64,000 nucleotides of DNA from Desulforapulum autotrophicum (GCA_020723285.1 DYJE01000001.1:62001-126000), one strand, 5' to 3'. Shown: positions 1-10,531, numbered from the stretch's first letter. Numbers and translations are program-made. Notes: generated by a model not told the origin, from the sequence alone.

Positions 1-30
1 ATTCAAACCGGCAAACCATTCCACGACCAT
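1..30 (-). CDS. Start of an unidentified gene (cut by the left edge)
   Basis: An ATG at position 30 on the minus strand is preceded by a perfect AAGGAG at 40-45, nine bases upstream. It opens a frame reading MVVEWFAGLN before the window ends. It lies about 115 bases downstream of the hybrid kinase stop in the same direction, so it may be cotranscribed with that kinase. Ten residues are too few to name a product. The ribosome binding site is the only real support. Confidence 0.4.
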   Translation of the reverse strand, partial: MVVEWFAGLN

Positions 31-145
31 GTTTCGGATCTCCTTGGATTATTCATCTGTTCATTTGATTGTCTTTGTCGAAGACTGAAAAGCTGAAAGA
101 CTATACATAATGGCGTTACCCGTGGTCAAGAGGATCGCCTTGTTT

Positions 146-3100
146 TTACACAATTCGCCGGGCCACGGCTCTGTTCCTCCCTGTTTTCTTGGCTTCGTAC
201 AGGCATTCGTCGGCCATTTCGATAAACTGTTTGATGGTTCTTGCCGTATCCGGTATCAGGGACACAACACCCTGGCTCACTGTCACGTAAGACGCGGCTG
301 AAGAGCCTTCATGGAGAATATCCAGTACGGACACCCTGTCACGCATCCGTTCGGCGACCAGAAGTGCACCTTCATAATCCGTGTCCGGGAGAACAGCCAC
401 AAATTCCTCACCTCCGTATCGCGCCACAAGGTCTGTTTCCCTCATGCATCCGGTGACCAAAGCCGACGCGACTTTTTTCAGACACTCGTCACCGGCCTGG
501 TGGCCGTAACGGTCATTGAACTGCTTGAAATGATCGATATCCATAAGGACCAGGGATAGCTGGTTGTTGTTCCGAAGGCACCTGCGCCAGTCCCTTGCCA
601 GGATGTCGTCGAACCTCCGTCGGTTGGCGATCTGGGTCAGACCGTCTATGGTGGACATACGCTCCAGAATATCCCTTTGCCTTTTTAATTCCAGCTGGGT
701 TTTCACACGCATTTTTACAATCGCCGGAACCACAGGCTTGGTAATGTAGTCCACGGCTCCGAGATCAAACCCTCTGGCCTGATCGGTCACTTCTGTTTCC
801 GCTGTGATGAAGATAACCGGAATATCCTTGGTTTCATCCTGTTCCTTTAATATCCGACACACATCAAAACCACTGATTCCAGGCATGTTGACATCCAGAA
901 GAATGATGTCCGGCACCTGTTTCCCGCGAGTGAGTTCGAGGGCTTTTTCACCGTCGAGCACTCCGGTCACGCGATAATCCGATTTTAAAAGTTCCATCAG
1001 AATATCGATGTTTTCCGGAACATCATCCACGACAAGAATTTTTTGTGACGACGGATCTCCTTCAACCTCACAGATATCAGGATCAGATTCATGGGACATA
1101 TCCTGGCCCAGACCCAGGGAAAGGTTCATGGTTTCAATGGATGTCAGCACCGTGTTCATTTCATGGGAAAACAGCGTGAACCGTTCAACGGCCTGGGGTA
1201 TGTCCTGGTCTTTCACCGCCTGTTCAAGCCTGGCTGAGACTTCAAAAAGCCCTGTCATTCCAAGATTACCCGCCACCCCCTTGATGGTATGGGCTATGTG
1301 TTTCACAACATCGAACGACCCGTTGTCCAGAGCGCTTTCGATACTGGCGGCACTTTGTCTGTTTCCATTGAAAAATTTTCCAAGCAGCCGGACGTAAAGT
1401 TCTTTGTTGCCAGCAACTTTAAGCAATCCTGATTCCGTATCCACGCCTTCAAGTCTTAAAACACCGTCGTTTTTAATGTTTGTTTCATCGTCTTTATGGG
1501 AAACTTCCATCTCTGACTTTTCAAAGGGGACGAGCACCCGTGTGACAGGCTGAATCCACTTGGCGAGTTGCGAAAACAACGCTTTGGGCTCTATGGGTTT
1601 GGCGACATAATCGTTCATGCCTGATTCTCGGCATTTTTCAATTTCGGATGTAAGGGCATGGGCTGACATGGCGATGACAGGCATGGGCTCCATTCCATTA
1701 TCCGTGTTGTCCTGGCTGTTTTCCCATTCCCTGATACGCTGTGTCGTCTGATAACCGTCCATTTCAGGCATCTGAAGATCCATCAGAACCGCATCGTATG
1801 GATGAACGACTTTCCCGTCTGCGCTTTTTACACGCCCCTTCTTCATGATTTTTTCAAGGGCTTTTGCGCCGCTGTCCGCACAGTCGACCACAATTCCCTG
1901 CTGTTTCATCGTTTCCGTGGCCACTTCGAGATTGATGTCGTTGTCGTCCACCAAAAGGACGCAAGCACCGTGAATCACCCGCCGGATTTCCTCACCGATT
2001 TCATCCGCATGAAGAGACTCCGTCAGATAAAGGGGATTGGAGCCGAATGACTTCAAAATGACGTTAACAAGCTGGGTCTGTTTGATAGGTTTGAAAACAA
2101 AAGAGCTGGCTCCTTCGTTTTCAGCCATTTTTCGTTCTTCTTCCTGACCGAAGTCCAGGGTAAGAACGATGGGGAGGCGCTTATCCTGATGTTTGTCGGG
2201 GAATCTTTTTCCGAGGATCGGCATCATCGTATCACGGTTCACCCGTTCCCACTCTCTGATAAGCCTCACGGATTTTTGCCTCCGTTTCAGATCGTGCTGC
2301 CAGTTGACGATCACCATATCGTAGGGTGTACCTTCATTTTTCGCACGTTCAAGCTCTGCAAGCGTTTCGTCGGCAGATGCAGCGGCCCTGACCCTGAAAG
2401 AGTAACAGATGAGAATCATCATGACCACTTCACGGATCGCAGGATTTTCATCCTGGACCAGTATATGCAAACCATTGAGCCGTTGCGGGACTTCCAGCCG
2501 TTCACCTGCACCACTGGAGGATTCCATCGTCACATGAAATGCGAATGTGCTTCCCATTTCAGCTTCACTTTTGACCCATATTTTTCCGTTCATCAGTTCG
2601 ACCAGACGTTTTGAAATGGAAAGTCCAAGACCGGTTCCACCGAATTTTCGTGTGGTCGAAGTATCCGCCTGGCTGAAAGACTCAAAAAGCCTGGACCGTT
2701 GCTCGGCTGTCATTCCGATTCCCGTATCGCTGACAGAAAACTGGAGTTTGACATGATCGCCGTTCCGTTCCACCAGAGACACCCAGACCACCACTTCCCC
2801 TTTTTTCGTAAACTTGATGGCGTTGTTGATGAGATTGATAAGAATCTGGTTAAGACGGACCGGGTCACCTTTCAACCGGTCAGGGACAAGGGGCGAGGCT
2901 GAAATGATCAGTTCGATTTTCTTTTCGATGACGCTGTTGGCAAACATGTCGGAAAGGTTGTTCAGCAGGTCGTGAAGGGCGAAAACCGTGGATTCGAGTT
3001 CAAGTTTTCCAGCTTCGATTTTTGAAAAATCGAGGATGTCGTTGATGATGCCGAGAAGGGCCCGACCTGAAATCCCGACTTTTGAAATGTAATCCCTTTG

Positions 3101-4102
3101 TTTTTCATCCAGCTCCGATTTTAAAACAAGATTGGTAAAGCCAATAATGGCGTTCAACGGTGTCCGGATTTCATGACTCATGTTCGCAAGGAAATCGCTT
3201 TTCGCCTTGGTGGCAAGTTCCGCAATTTCTTTGGCCTGTTTCAGGTCTTCAGCCGCCTTCACCGAAGAACTGATATCAATGAGAAAACCGAAAAAACCGT
3301 TGGGACGACCTGTTTCGTTCTGGGTGATCTGGGCATGGGAAAGTGACCATATTTTCGTTCCGTCTTTTTTAACGACCTGGGATTTGAAATGGTTTACCTG
3401 TTCGGCTTCCATGATGTAAAAGAAAAACTCCCGACGTTTCGTGTCGTCGGCGAAAAAACCTTTTCCAAGACCGTTGCGTTCTTCCTTCATGGATTCGGCG
3501 GATTCGTAACCCAGCATCCAGGCAAGTTCCGGATTGACATTGATGAATGTCCCGTCCATATCCGCCTGATATATGCCTATGGGTGCGCTTTTGAATATTC
3601 GGCTGAGGCCTGACCGCCTGTATCTTTCGAGTTCATGGTCTGCCATGATATTTTGGGTGATGTCCCTGACCACCATTGAAATGCCGGACACTTCACCATC
3701 CGGGTTTAAAATCGGAGAAAAAAACCATTCACATAAGATGTCCCGGCTGTCATCAACGGTGTGCTTGAAAACATCGTTGGCTTCTTGCGCTTCATTCAGG
3801 ACAAGGCTTAAAAAATCGTTGAACCACGCCCTGCTATTTTCAGGCAGAAGCAGATCTGAAAGTCCCCTGCCCCTGGTTTCATCACGGGTCATACCCCAGA
3901 TATTCGGGGCTGAACCGGCCCAGTCCACCACCTGGAAGTTTCTGTCGACTTCCAGATATGCAAGCCCGAGACGTTCAACAAGGCCGGAGAATTTCTCATG
4001 GAAAAATGCCCACGATACATGATGATCATTCGCATTTTCAACGGTCCCCATATCCATTGAAACGATATCCGAAACGGATTCGTTGTCGCAACGTTTAGTC
4101 AT
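146..4102 (-). CDS. Hybrid sensor histidine kinase with PAS, three receiver domains, HPt and C-terminal diguanylate cyclase
   Basis: A 1318-residue signalling protein without evident membrane segments, so probably cytoplasmic. Domains in order: PAS (about 35-150), PAS with PAC (165-285), HisKA with phospho-acceptor His310 in the SHEIRTPL motif, HATPase with NAIKF, DTGIG and GTGLGLS (about 415-530), a receiver-like domain (545-690), a second receiver with Asp775 in MDLQMPEMDG, an HPt domain with His938 in AHTIKG, a third receiver with Asp at about 1070, and a GGDEF domain with GGEEF at 1230-1234. An RETD I-site precedes the GGEEF, so product inhibition by c-di-GMP is likely. The first receiver has Asn600 where the phospho-acceptor Asp belongs and is probably not phosphorylated. 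Known family logic suggests a His310 to Asp775 to His938 to Asp1070 relay controlling c-di-GMP synthesis; the order of transfer is inferred. The ATG start has AGGAAAG upstream. Confidence 0.93.
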   Translation of the reverse strand: MTKRCDNESVSDIVSMDMGTVENANDHHVSWAFFHEKFSGLVERLGLAYLEVDRNFQVVDWAGSAPNIWGMTRDETRGRGLSDLLLPENSRAWFNDFLSLVLNEAQEANDVFKHTVDDSRDILCEWFFSPILNPDGEVSGISMVVRDITQNIMADHELERYRRSGLSRIFKSAPIGIYQADMDGTFINVNPELAWMLGYESAESMKEERNGLGKGFFADDTKRREFFFYIMEAEQVNHFKSQVVKKDGTKIWSLSHAQITQNETGRPNGFFGFLIDISSSVKAAEDLKQAKEIAELATKAKSDFLANMSHEIRTPLNAIIGFTNLVLKSELDEKQRDYISKVGISGRALLGIINDILDFSKIEAGKLELESTVFALHDLLNNLSDMFANSVIEKKIELIISASPLVPDRLKGDPVRLNQILINLINNAIKFTKKGEVVVWVSLVERNGDHVKLQFSVSDTGIGMTAEQRSRLFESFSQADTSTTRKFGGTGLGLSISKRLVELMNGKIWVKSEAEMGSTFAFHVTMESSSGAGERLEVPQRLNGLHILVQDENPAIREVVMMILICYSFRVRAAASADETLAELERAKNEGTPYDMVIVNWQHDLKRRQKSVRLIREWERVNRDTMMPILGKRFPDKHQDKRLPIVLTLDFGQEEERKMAENEGASSFVFKPIKQTQLVNVILKSFGSNPLYLTESLHADEIGEEIRRVIHGACVLLVDDNDINLEVATETMKQQGIVVDCADSGAKALEKIMKKGRVKSADGKVVHPYDAVLMDLQMPEMDGYQTTQRIREWENSQDNTDNGMEPMPVIAMSAHALTSEIEKCRESGMNDYVAKPIEPKALFSQLAKWIQPVTRVLVPFEKSEMEVSHKDDETNIKNDGVLRLEGVDTESGLLKVAGNKELYVRLLGKFFNGNRQSAASIESALDNGSFDVVKHIAHTIKGVAGNLGMTGLFEVSARLEQAVKDQDIPQAVERFTLFSHEMNTVLTSIETMNLSLGLGQDMSHESDPDICEVEGDPSSQKILVVDDVPENIDILMELLKSDYRVTGVLDGEKALELTRGKQVPDIILLDVNMPGISGFDVCRILKEQDETKDIPVIFITAETEVTDQARGFDLGAVDYITKPVVPAIVKMRVKTQLELKRQRDILERMSTIDGLTQIANRRRFDDILARDWRRCLRNNNQLSLVLMDIDHFKQFNDRYGHQAGDECLKKVASALVTGCMRETDLVARYGGEEFVAVLPDTDYEGALLVAERMRDRVSVLDILHEGSSAASYVTVSQGVVSLIPDTARTIKQFIEMADECLYEAKKTGRNRAVARRIV

Positions 4103-4516
4103 GAATCTTTCCTGTTTATTCTGGAAGCAATAAAATCGGCTTGTTTAACGCAATACGGGATTATGATTATTCATGTCGAAACAATCTCGAAGTTGACGTG
4201 GACATTCTAAAATATTTTATTATAAAAATCAATTTTAACCCTTTCGCGATATCGATATTCATCGGATGCTGGTCAGAAAACTTTCCACAAACAACATTCA
4301 TTGACAAAACATAGTCATTATCTGGCTGCCGATTATCATCCGTCTTGCAAATAAAATGTTGACATAAAATCCTGCATTCATGTAAAAAACCAGAAATAAA
4401 CGGGATGCCTTCCGCACTGTCAGACCGGTATGAACAATTCCTAACTGATTTAACGAAGCGACAATTTATCGTTTGCTTAATCATATTTCACATCAATAAT
4501 CATCAGGGAGAGAAAA
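4103..4516. other. Divergent intergenic region, AT-rich
   Basis: 414 bases separate the minus-strand hybrid kinase from the plus-strand lipoprotein. It is visibly richer in A and T than the flanking genes and carries at least one plausible sigma-70 promoter for the lipoprotein. The short reading frames inside have no ribosome binding site or family resemblance, and I do not consider them genes. Confidence 0.6.
4359..4388 (+). promoter_or_regulatory. Candidate sigma-70 promoter for the lipoprotein gene
   Basis: TTGACA at 4359-4364 matches the -35 consensus and TAAAAA at 4383-4388 is a moderate -10, with 18 bases between. The start codon at 4517 would lie about 120 bases downstream of transcription start. 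This is sequence resemblance only. Confidence 0.45.
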
Positions 4517-5806
4517 GTGATCGACATGATATCGTCCGTATTTCGAAAATGTGGGGTTTTAACCCTGATTCTCATGATCGTAACCAGCTGTTCAAGTCGT
4601 CTTCCGAATTCAGCTGTCCTTGACCAGATTTCCCTTGAGCAATCTCGCCAGAGCAAGCATTCCCCGAAGGAAGCTCTGGCCAGAGCGGAAAAAGATATTG
4701 AAAAAGCCAGAAAAGAAGCTCTGGAATTCTATGCCCCGCTTCATCTGTCCCAGGCTGAACAAAGCCTTAAAAAAGCACAGTCTTTGTTTGTTAAAGGGAC
4801 AGATATGATATCCGCTGTCGCCGAAACGATCAAGGTTGAAAAAATGGTGTCGGAAGGTCTCACGACTAAAAACACTGTGCTGCGGCAAATGAAGGACGTA
4901 TTCGAACAAAAGGTCCGTCTTGAGCAATTGAAATCCGATGTTATCATGCGTGACGATTTCGAAGACCAGATGGACAACATCAAAGACCTGATCGTTTTGA
5001 TCGAGCAAGGAGATCAGCCAGGTTTTGAAAAGGAAAAAAAATCCACCATGACTGAAATGCTGGAACTTGAAAAAACCGTGGTGAAAAAAAAGACTCTGGC
5101 TGAAGCCCTTGAGGTACTCCAAAGCGCTAAAAAAGCTGATGCAAAAAAACTCTGCCCTAAAACATGGAAAACTGCTGAAGCCACGCTTCAACAATCCACT
5201 GTGTTTATCGAATCTTATCCAAGAGATGATGAAGGCGTCAAAAAGGCCGGACTTGACGCCTTAAGAGCCTGTCAACACGCTCTTTTTGTGGCAAAGGAGA
5301 CCCAGGTCCTCCAGGATACGGACAAGGATGACTTTGAAAACGTCGTTCTTGACATGGAAAGCAAGCTCGACAGAATTGCTCTCGGCCTCAATCACCCCGA
5401 TGTCCGACACATGTCCCTCCACGATCAATCCGTGACTCTTTCAAAAGCCGCCGAAACCCTCAGCCGCAACCTGGTCGTAACCACCCGCAAAGAAACAACT
5501 CCCAAAGAGGTAGAAAAAACAAACCCCATTCCGCCTGCTGGCACACTTGAAATTGAAACCCAAGTTTCGGCCATCGACACCCTAAAAGAACCAGAAGCCG
5601 CCAAAATAACAGAGGAAGCGGTTGAGCCTCAGGCCATTCCAGTGAAAAAGCCGGATGAGACCATAGACGTCACTGAAGAACCCCACACCACCAAGTCTGT
5701 TTCCGAGCCAGAGGTCACGGATTCGGTTGACGAAAAACATGAAAAATCAAAAGAAGATCTTGAGACCATCAAGGCAGATTTGAATAAAATTGAGCAAAAT
5801 CTTTGA
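4517..5806 (+). CDS. Coiled-coil lipoprotein, DUF4398-like N-terminal region
   Basis: A 429-residue protein with a lipoprotein signal: hydrophobic stretch at about 12-24 followed by the lipobox VTSC, so it is probably anchored to the periplasmic side of a membrane. The N-terminal third is rich in Ala, Lys, Glu and Leu heptads (SPKEALARAEKDIEKARKE type) and resembles DUF4398 lipoproteins that often precede OmpA domains. No OmpA domain is present here. The C-terminal 100 residues are a Thr/Glu/Pro/Lys-rich low-complexity tail. The GTG at 4517 is preferred over the ATG at 4526 because AGGGAG sits six bases before it. The gene stands alone between a divergent kinase and the convergent hmc operon. 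A structural or peptidoglycan-tethering role is possible but unproven. Confidence 0.75.
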   Translation: MIDMISSVFRKCGVLTLILMIVTSCSSRLPNSAVLDQISLEQSRQSKHSPKEALARAEKDIEKARKEALEFYAPLHLSQAEQSLKKAQSLFVKGTDMISAVAETIKVEKMVSEGLTTKNTVLRQMKDVFEQKVRLEQLKSDVIMRDDFEDQMDNIKDLIVLIEQGDQPGFEKEKKSTMTEMLELEKTVVKKKTLAEALEVLQSAKKADAKKLCPKTWKTAEATLQQSTVFIESYPRDDEGVKKAGLDALRACQHALFVAKETQVLQDTDKDDFENVVLDMESKLDRIALGLNHPDVRHMSLHDQSVTLSKAAETLSRNLVVTTRKETTPKEVEKTNPIPPAGTLEIETQVSAIDTLKEPEAAKITEEAVEPQAIPVKKPDETIDVTEEPHTTKSVSEPEVTDSVDEKHEKSKEDLETIKADLNKIEQNL

Positions 5807-5855
5807 CTCTTTCCTGTTGAGCCATCTCGAAATCGAATTTTAATGCCCATCATGA

Positions 5856-5883
5856 TTCAGGGCGGGGGAAAGCCCGCCCTGAA
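5856..5883. terminator. Hairpin between the convergent lipoprotein gene and hmcF
   Basis: A perfect 11-bp inverted repeat, TTCAGGGCGGG and its complement, surrounds a six-base loop. It lies 50 bases after the lipoprotein stop and 37 bases after the hmcF stop, so it can serve both strands. The T-tract is weak in both directions, so efficiency is uncertain. Confidence 0.6.
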
Positions 5884-5919
5884 TAAAATCATCCAGTAAA
5901 CCCATCATTCCAATTAATA

Positions 5920-7308
5920 CTATTCTTCTTCCTGAACCCTCAAATGCTCAGGCACTATCACCATGCTTAAAAGAAGCGGTTTGAGAAAGGACCACCGTAT
6001 CCCGATCTTGTATACCTCTTCGATGTCCCGGATGGCATCCCAGCAGTTGTGACAGGGTGTAATAACCAGCTTGGCCCCGGTTTCAAGAATCTGGTCTCTT
6101 TTGATCTTCATTCCGATGTTGCGCTGCTGGCGGTAGCGCCCGATACCGTTCAGCCCTCCCCCGCCACCGCAACAGAAGTTGTGCTCCTTGCAAGGCTTCA
6201 TCTCCCTGAAATCTTCAGCGATATAGGCCATGATTTCCCGGCCCACCGCGGAAAGACCGCCGTTTCGGATGTAATTGCAGGAATCCTGGTACGTTACAGG
6301 TTCCTTGATTTTTTTTGCCGGATCGATTTTAAGTTTTCCGGTTTTCAATGCTTCAAGGACCCATTCCACGTAATGGATGGTTTCAACCGGTGTTTTGCCT
6401 GATTCAAGCCCGGCCCAGTAAGGGCCTTCGATCACAGTGGCCCTGTAAGCATGACCGCATTCGGTGACCACCATCCGTTTGGGATTTAACCGCTCAATGG
6501 CGGAATAGACCTCTTTAACCTGGAGTGCTGCGCCCTCCCAGTCTCCCGCGAACATGGCGATGCTTGTTTCCTCCCATCCCTTGCTGGGAACGGTCCAGTT
6601 TTCACCGGCAATGTGAAACAGGATGGCTGCGTCTCCCACATCTTCCGGATAATGCTTGGGTTCCCTGGCGTTCAAGGTGTAGATGGTATCCACGCCTTCC
6701 TTGTCCACCGGAATTTCAAGATCCGGGTATTCTTCCTGATTTTCCTCAACCATCCACTCACAGGTATCCACAAAATCTTCACCGGTGATATCCATCTGCG
6801 CTCTGTATACTCTGTGCATTCCCGAGCCGATTTTCATTTCCCAGGGAACAAACCCTTGTGAAAAACAGAGCCCCCGAAGATAGCTGAACATGACCCCCAT
6901 GCCGATTCCCATGGGACAATACAGACTGCATCGGTTGCAGCACGTGCATTTCCCCCAGGCAGTGTCCATGGCTTTCTGCATAAAAGCATTGTCCACCTTT
7001 CCCTTTCGGCGGACCAGTTCACCCAGGGTTTTTTGAATTTTAAATGAGGGAACCTGTTTGGGGTCGTGGTTGTTGGCAAGATAAAAAAAACAGCTTTCAG
7101 CGCAGAGACCGCAACGCGAGCAGATCTGAAGCCATGTTCTTATCCGTGATTTGCATGTTTTTTCAATAAGCTGTCCAAGTTTGTCCGTATCCACATCCAG
7201 TTCGTGCATCTCCGCGTAATACTTTTTCCCGTGAGTGTCTGCAAGGAGCGTGTGGAGTTCCTCTTCCGTCGTAATGGGCCTGTTGTTGCAAAGCGTCCCT
7301 TGAGCCAT
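5920..7308 (-). CDS. hmcF: HmcF, cytoplasmic iron-sulfur subunit with CCG domain
   Basis: A 462-residue protein of the heterodisulfide-reductase subunit D/DsrK type. Two ferredoxin-like clusters are visible (CGLCAESC and [12 protein letters not shown], about residues 80-150). The C-terminal half carries the cysteine-rich CCG signature ([21 protein letters not shown]) that in relatives holds a special [4Fe-4S] cluster for thiol/disulfide chemistry. It is the last gene of the hmc operon and about the size of Desulfovibrio HmcF. Role by family: the cytoplasmic end of the Hmc conduit, exchanging electrons with a cytoplasmic partner. The ATG start is preceded by AAGGAAGA. DsrK is the main alternative, but the neighbouring 16-heme cytochrome identifies the Hmc complex. 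Confidence 0.92.
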   Translation of the reverse strand: MAQGTLCNNRPITTEEELHTLLADTHGKKYYAEMHELDVDTDKLGQLIEKTCKSRIRTWLQICSRCGLCAESCFFYLANNHDPKQVPSFKIQKTLGELVRRKGKVDNAFMQKAMDTAWGKCTCCNRCSLYCPMGIGMGVMFSYLRGLCFSQGFVPWEMKIGSGMHRVYRAQMDITGEDFVDTCEWMVEENQEEYPDLEIPVDKEGVDTIYTLNAREPKHYPEDVGDAAILFHIAGENWTVPSKGWEETSIAMFAGDWEGAALQVKEVYSAIERLNPKRMVVTECGHAYRATVIEGPYWAGLESGKTPVETIHYVEWVLEALKTGKLKIDPAKKIKEPVTYQDSCNYIRNGGLSAVGREIMAYIAEDFREMKPCKEHNFCCGGGGGLNGIGRYRQQRNIGMKIKRDQILETGAKLVITPCHNCWDAIRDIEEVYKIGIRWSFLKPLLLSMVIVPEHLRVQEEE

Positions 7309-7339
7309 ACAATCCGTCTTCCTTCACATTGTGTTTAGT

Positions 7340-8017
7340 CTACCATTTCATTCCACCGGACTTCATTCCGCCGCGTTTCACCCCGAAATCGATGCCTATC
7401 TGAGCTCTTGAACAGAAAAAATAGACCACATGGGACAGTTTGGTGAGGGGGATTGCGACAAGCATCACCTCGCCGGAGAGGATATGAACCAGTGTCCAGA
7501 ACTCTGAATCAGGAATCTGGTGGTAAGCGAAAAAACCGGTCATAAATGGAGCCACTGTGATGATCAGTATCAGGATATCATGGGGTTTGGTCAGAATCCG
7601 GACCTGGGGAAGCGCTATTCTTCTCAGCAGAATGATCATGGCGCAGCAAATCACAAGAAGCGTGAGAATATCGGACACCGCATCGGGCAACATGAACAAC
7701 CGGAATCCCCACCGTTCCATCAGAATGATATTATGGGCTGAAAGAAAAATTGGCGTCACAATGATTGCGAAATGGAATATAAAAAAAATCAGGGTATAAA
7801 CCGGGTTGGCCCGCCAGCTCTGCGTGCCGTAGGGAATCAGCCAGAAAACGATGGAACGAACGGCCCCTTTGAAACCAAAGGATATGTTTTTCGTGTAGGT
7901 CACACGGTCAAGTCTCCAGTCAAGGCCCCGGATATACAGAACGACACGGACAACACAACCGACAAAGAAAAAAACAAATGAAAACCACAATAAAGGGCCT
8001 GTGATGAATTGATACAT
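7340..8017 (-). CDS. hmcE: HmcE, membrane cytochrome b-like subunit (NarI/DsrM type)
   Basis: A 225-residue integral membrane protein with about five or six hydrophobic helices and several membrane-embedded histidines (for example in FHFAII and LVHILSGE) that could ligate heme b as in the NarI/DsrM family. I start it at the ATG at 8017 (MYQFITGP) because GAGG lies five bases upstream; a TTG at 8038 would place that site inside the gene. In the complex it should pair with HmcF at the cytoplasmic side and handle quinol or relay electrons. It is followed 31 bases later by hmcF. Confidence 0.9.
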   Translation of the reverse strand: MYQFITGPLLWFSFVFFFVGCVVRVVLYIRGLDWRLDRVTYTKNISFGFKGAVRSIVFWLIPYGTQSWRANPVYTLIFFIFHFAIIVTPIFLSAHNIILMERWGFRLFMLPDAVSDILTLLVICCAMIILLRRIALPQVRILTKPHDILILIITVAPFMTGFFAYHQIPDSEFWTLVHILSGEVMLVAIPLTKLSHVVYFFCSRAQIGIDFGVKRGGMKSGGMKW

Positions 8018-8061
8018 GAAAACCTCGATTTCCTTCAAGATCGTTTCTTAGAGGCATCCTC

Positions 8062-8199
8062 CTACTTCCGGAGTTCCTTGTCCCTGCCTGTCAAAAAAGT
8101 CCAGAACCCTAAGAACAACAGCAGAGAAAGCCCCATGATGATAAAAACCAGACTTTCAGTGTACAGCAGATATTCCTGCAACGTATGAAACTCATCCAT
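8062..8199 (-). CDS. hmcD: HmcD, 45-residue single-helix membrane subunit
   Basis: A short frame encoding 45 residues, MDEFHTLQEYLLYT at the N-terminus, one hydrophobic helix (about 17-36) and a charged C-terminus (GRDKELRK). The ATG at 8199 has GAGG eight bases upstream. It lies between hmcC and hmcE, exactly where the small 5-6 kDa hmcD gene sits in Desulfovibrio vulgaris. Its specific role in the complex is unknown. Size, topology and position together make the assignment strong although the gene is easily missed. Confidence 0.85.
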   Translation of the reverse strand: MDEFHTLQEYLLYTESLVFIIMGLSLLLFLGFWTFLTGRDKELRK

Positions 8200-8216
8200 A
8201 AATCGGACCTCTGACG

Positions 8217-9395
8217 TTAATGGTTGTGTTCAGTGTAATCCGGATGCTCGTAGAAAATGGGCATTCGCGTGACGATGAATCGGAAACAAATCACGATCAG
8301 TGTCACCATGAATACGGTAATGATGACCTCCATGAACGACGGAATGTATCTTTCAGCTCTGGGAAGATGCCAGTTGAAAGCGATAAGTGACACGTTCAGT
8401 CTGTTCAGAACGATTCCCGCCACGGCAAGGGCCGATGTACGCCTGATCAGCTTCAGGTTTTTATCCCTGGCACCCACGGCAAAAAGAAAACAGGGCAGAA
8501 GAACGAAACCTATGATTTCGAAAAGATACCATAAACCGTATGAGGTGGTCAGGTAGTGCCAGTTGTTATCTGCGGCAAGACCCACCACCTTGATGGTGAA
8601 ATAACCTGCAAGAACAAGGGCTGCGGCTCTTCCGAAACCCAGAGTCAGCGGATCATGTTCCTCCAGATAGGTTTTGCTCATTTTATCGTGAAACGCTTTA
8701 TGGGAAAGAGCGCCTTCGAAAATCACCATGGATAATCCGGCAATGACGCTTGACACAAAAAAATATGTGGGAAGATACGGAGAATACCAGAGCGGATGAA
8801 GCTTGGACGGAGCGGCAAGAAACAAGGCCCCCAACGACGACTGGTGAAGCGTGGACAATACCACGCCGAAAACTGTGAGCACGATGGTCAGACGGTGAGC
8901 AAGCTCCCGTGTCCGTTTGTAGCCCAGCCATTCCAGTGCTGCCGGAGAAAACTCCAGAAACAGCACCGTCAGATACAACGCAACGCACAGACCCACTTCA
9001 AACAGAAGGGACGTGGTACCCCATCCGACAATGAAGGGATACGGAAGACGCCATGGCCTTCCAAGATCGTAATGCAGAGCGATCACCACGAAGAAATATC
9101 CCAGAAAGCCGGTGAGGATGGCGGGCCGTACCGCAGAATGGTATTTTTTCATGCCGAAGAGATACACGGCGGACGACGTCACATATCCGCCAGCGGCCAG
9201 AGCGACACCCACCATCAGATCAAAGCCGATCCATATGCCCCAGGGATTGTAGTCTGAAAGACGGGTCACCGAAGCCAGGCCCTGGGTAAAGCGGATCAGC
9301 GTGACGATGATTCCGGCGATCACGATCACCCCGGCGATCATGTTGAACGGGGTCAGCCAGGTCCATCTCGGTTTGAGATCAGTGTCGTTTGTCAT
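8217..9395 (-). CDS. hmcC: HmcC, NrfD/PsrC-family integral membrane subunit
   Basis: A 392-residue polytopic membrane protein with about ten predicted helices, of the NrfD/PsrC (PF03916-like) family. Members bind quinone near the periplasmic face and connect to a ferredoxin-like subunit. It overlaps hmcB by the four bases ATGA, showing translational coupling, and precedes hmcD by 17 bases. The size agrees with Desulfovibrio HmcC. Predicted role: menaquinone interaction and charge relay in the Hmc complex. Confidence 0.93.
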   Translation of the reverse strand: MTNDTDLKPRWTWLTPFNMIAGVIVIAGIIVTLIRFTQGLASVTRLSDYNPWGIWIGFDLMVGVALAAGGYVTSSAVYLFGMKKYHSAVRPAILTGFLGYFFVVIALHYDLGRPWRLPYPFIVGWGTTSLLFEVGLCVALYLTVLFLEFSPAALEWLGYKRTRELAHRLTIVLTVFGVVLSTLHQSSLGALFLAAPSKLHPLWYSPYLPTYFFVSSVIAGLSMVIFEGALSHKAFHDKMSKTYLEEHDPLTLGFGRAAALVLAGYFTIKVVGLAADNNWHYLTTSYGLWYLFEIIGFVLLPCFLFAVGARDKNLKLIRRTSALAVAGIVLNRLNVSLIAFNWHLPRAERYIPSFMEVIITVFMVTLIVICFRFIVTRMPIFYEHPDYTEHNH

Positions 9396-10486
9396 TCATC
9401 ACCCCCTTTTACAGCTTCGCCGCTATCATCACTTGGTTTCGCCGCGGCTTCCAGGGCTTCCTTCACCGCCTTTTCTTTTTCCCCTTCTGCTTTCTCAAGG
9501 GCCTTCCGCTTTTCGGCATCCGCTTTGGACAGCGCTTTGGCCAGTTTCTCTTCAGCAAGGTCATTGGCCTCTTCAACGGCAAGGGCCACAGCCGCCTCTT
9601 TTTCTTCTTCCGCAATTTTTTCCCGGCGCTGGGTCATGCCGTACATTCCCGCAAGAAAAACAGGCCACAGGCCCACAACCATGGGAACCACGCTCAAGGC
9701 TCCGGAGGTGAGGGACGGAGCCGGAGTATTGCCGAGATCCTCCCGCATTCCAAGGGAGGTGAACGGCGCACCTGAAAGATAGAGCCAGCTCGTGCCTCCC
9801 ATTTCAGATTCACCGTAAATGTGTTCGATATACCGTTCAGGGTGCTTGGCGATTCTCTCCCTGGCGATTTTGATCAGGTCTTTGCGTTTGCCAAACGTCA
9901 GCGCCTCTTTGGGACAGGCTTCGACACATCCCGGAAGCAGTCCTTTTTCGATGCGTGGGGAACACAGGGTGCATTTTCGCACTTCCGGCGTCAGGGGTTC
10001 ATCGTAATCATACGTGGGAATTTCAAAGGGACAAGCCACCATGCAGTAGCGACAGCCCACACAGACATTGGGATTGTAAACCACGGCACCTGTTTGACTT
10101 TTCCTGAAAGCCCGGACAAAGCATGCCGAGGCGCAGGCCGGTTCAAGGCAATGATTGCACTGTATCTTTCTGAACACGGGTTTTGTCTGTTCCGGAATTT
10201 CGTATCGATTCACCACGGTATACGCAGAAGGGGCCGTCCGCCTGGATGATTCCAGGACCGAAAGATCTTTGAAATCCTTCACGGGCTTTGGAAGATCATT
10301 GACCTTGTTGCAGGCCTCTTCACATAACCGGCATCCCACACAACGGGTCATGTCGTGAAGGACGCCCATGCTGTCCTTGTACCCCTCGAAATGTTTCAGA
10401 CTCCCGGCATGGGATTTTTCAGAAGCGGCAAGCCCCATTCCGGCAGCCCCGATCCAGGTCAGAAAACGTCGTCGTGATATCCCCAT
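9392..10486 (-). CDS. hmcB: HmcB, periplasmic four-cluster ferredoxin-like subunit with Tat signal
   Basis: A 364-residue protein starting with a twin-arginine signal ([13 protein letters not shown]). Four cysteine groups typical of the DsrO/PsrB family follow: [36 protein letters not shown] and CTLC...CVEACP, predicting up to four [4Fe-4S] clusters. After them comes one hydrophobic helix (about residue 240-260) and a roughly 90-residue Ala/Glu/Lys-rich tail that should form a long helix on the cytoplasmic side. It links HmcA hemes to the HmcC membrane subunit. It lies 45 bases after hmcA. Confidence 0.94.
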   Translation of the reverse strand: MGISRRRFLTWIGAAGMGLAASEKSHAGSLKHFEGYKDSMGVLHDMTRCVGCRLCEEACNKVNDLPKPVKDFKDLSVLESSRRTAPSAYTVVNRYEIPEQTKPVFRKIQCNHCLEPACASACFVRAFRKSQTGAVVYNPNVCVGCRYCMVACPFEIPTYDYDEPLTPEVRKCTLCSPRIEKGLLPGCVEACPKEALTFGKRKDLIKIARERIAKHPERYIEHIYGESEMGGTSWLYLSGAPFTSLGMREDLGNTPAPSLTSGALSVVPMVVGLWPVFLAGMYGMTQRREKIAEEEKEAAVALAVEEANDLAEEKLAKALSKADAEKRKALEKAEGEKEKAVKEALEAAAKPSDDSGEAVKGGDE

Positions 10487-10531
10487 GTGCCATTCCTCAA
10501 CTGCGACAATGATAAATTTCTATGGCCTTCC

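Noticed and set aside
4167-4484. A 105-codon minus-strand frame behind the hybrid kinase start
   Set aside because: AT-rich intergenic sequence, no start signal, and it overlaps the likely lipoprotein promoter.
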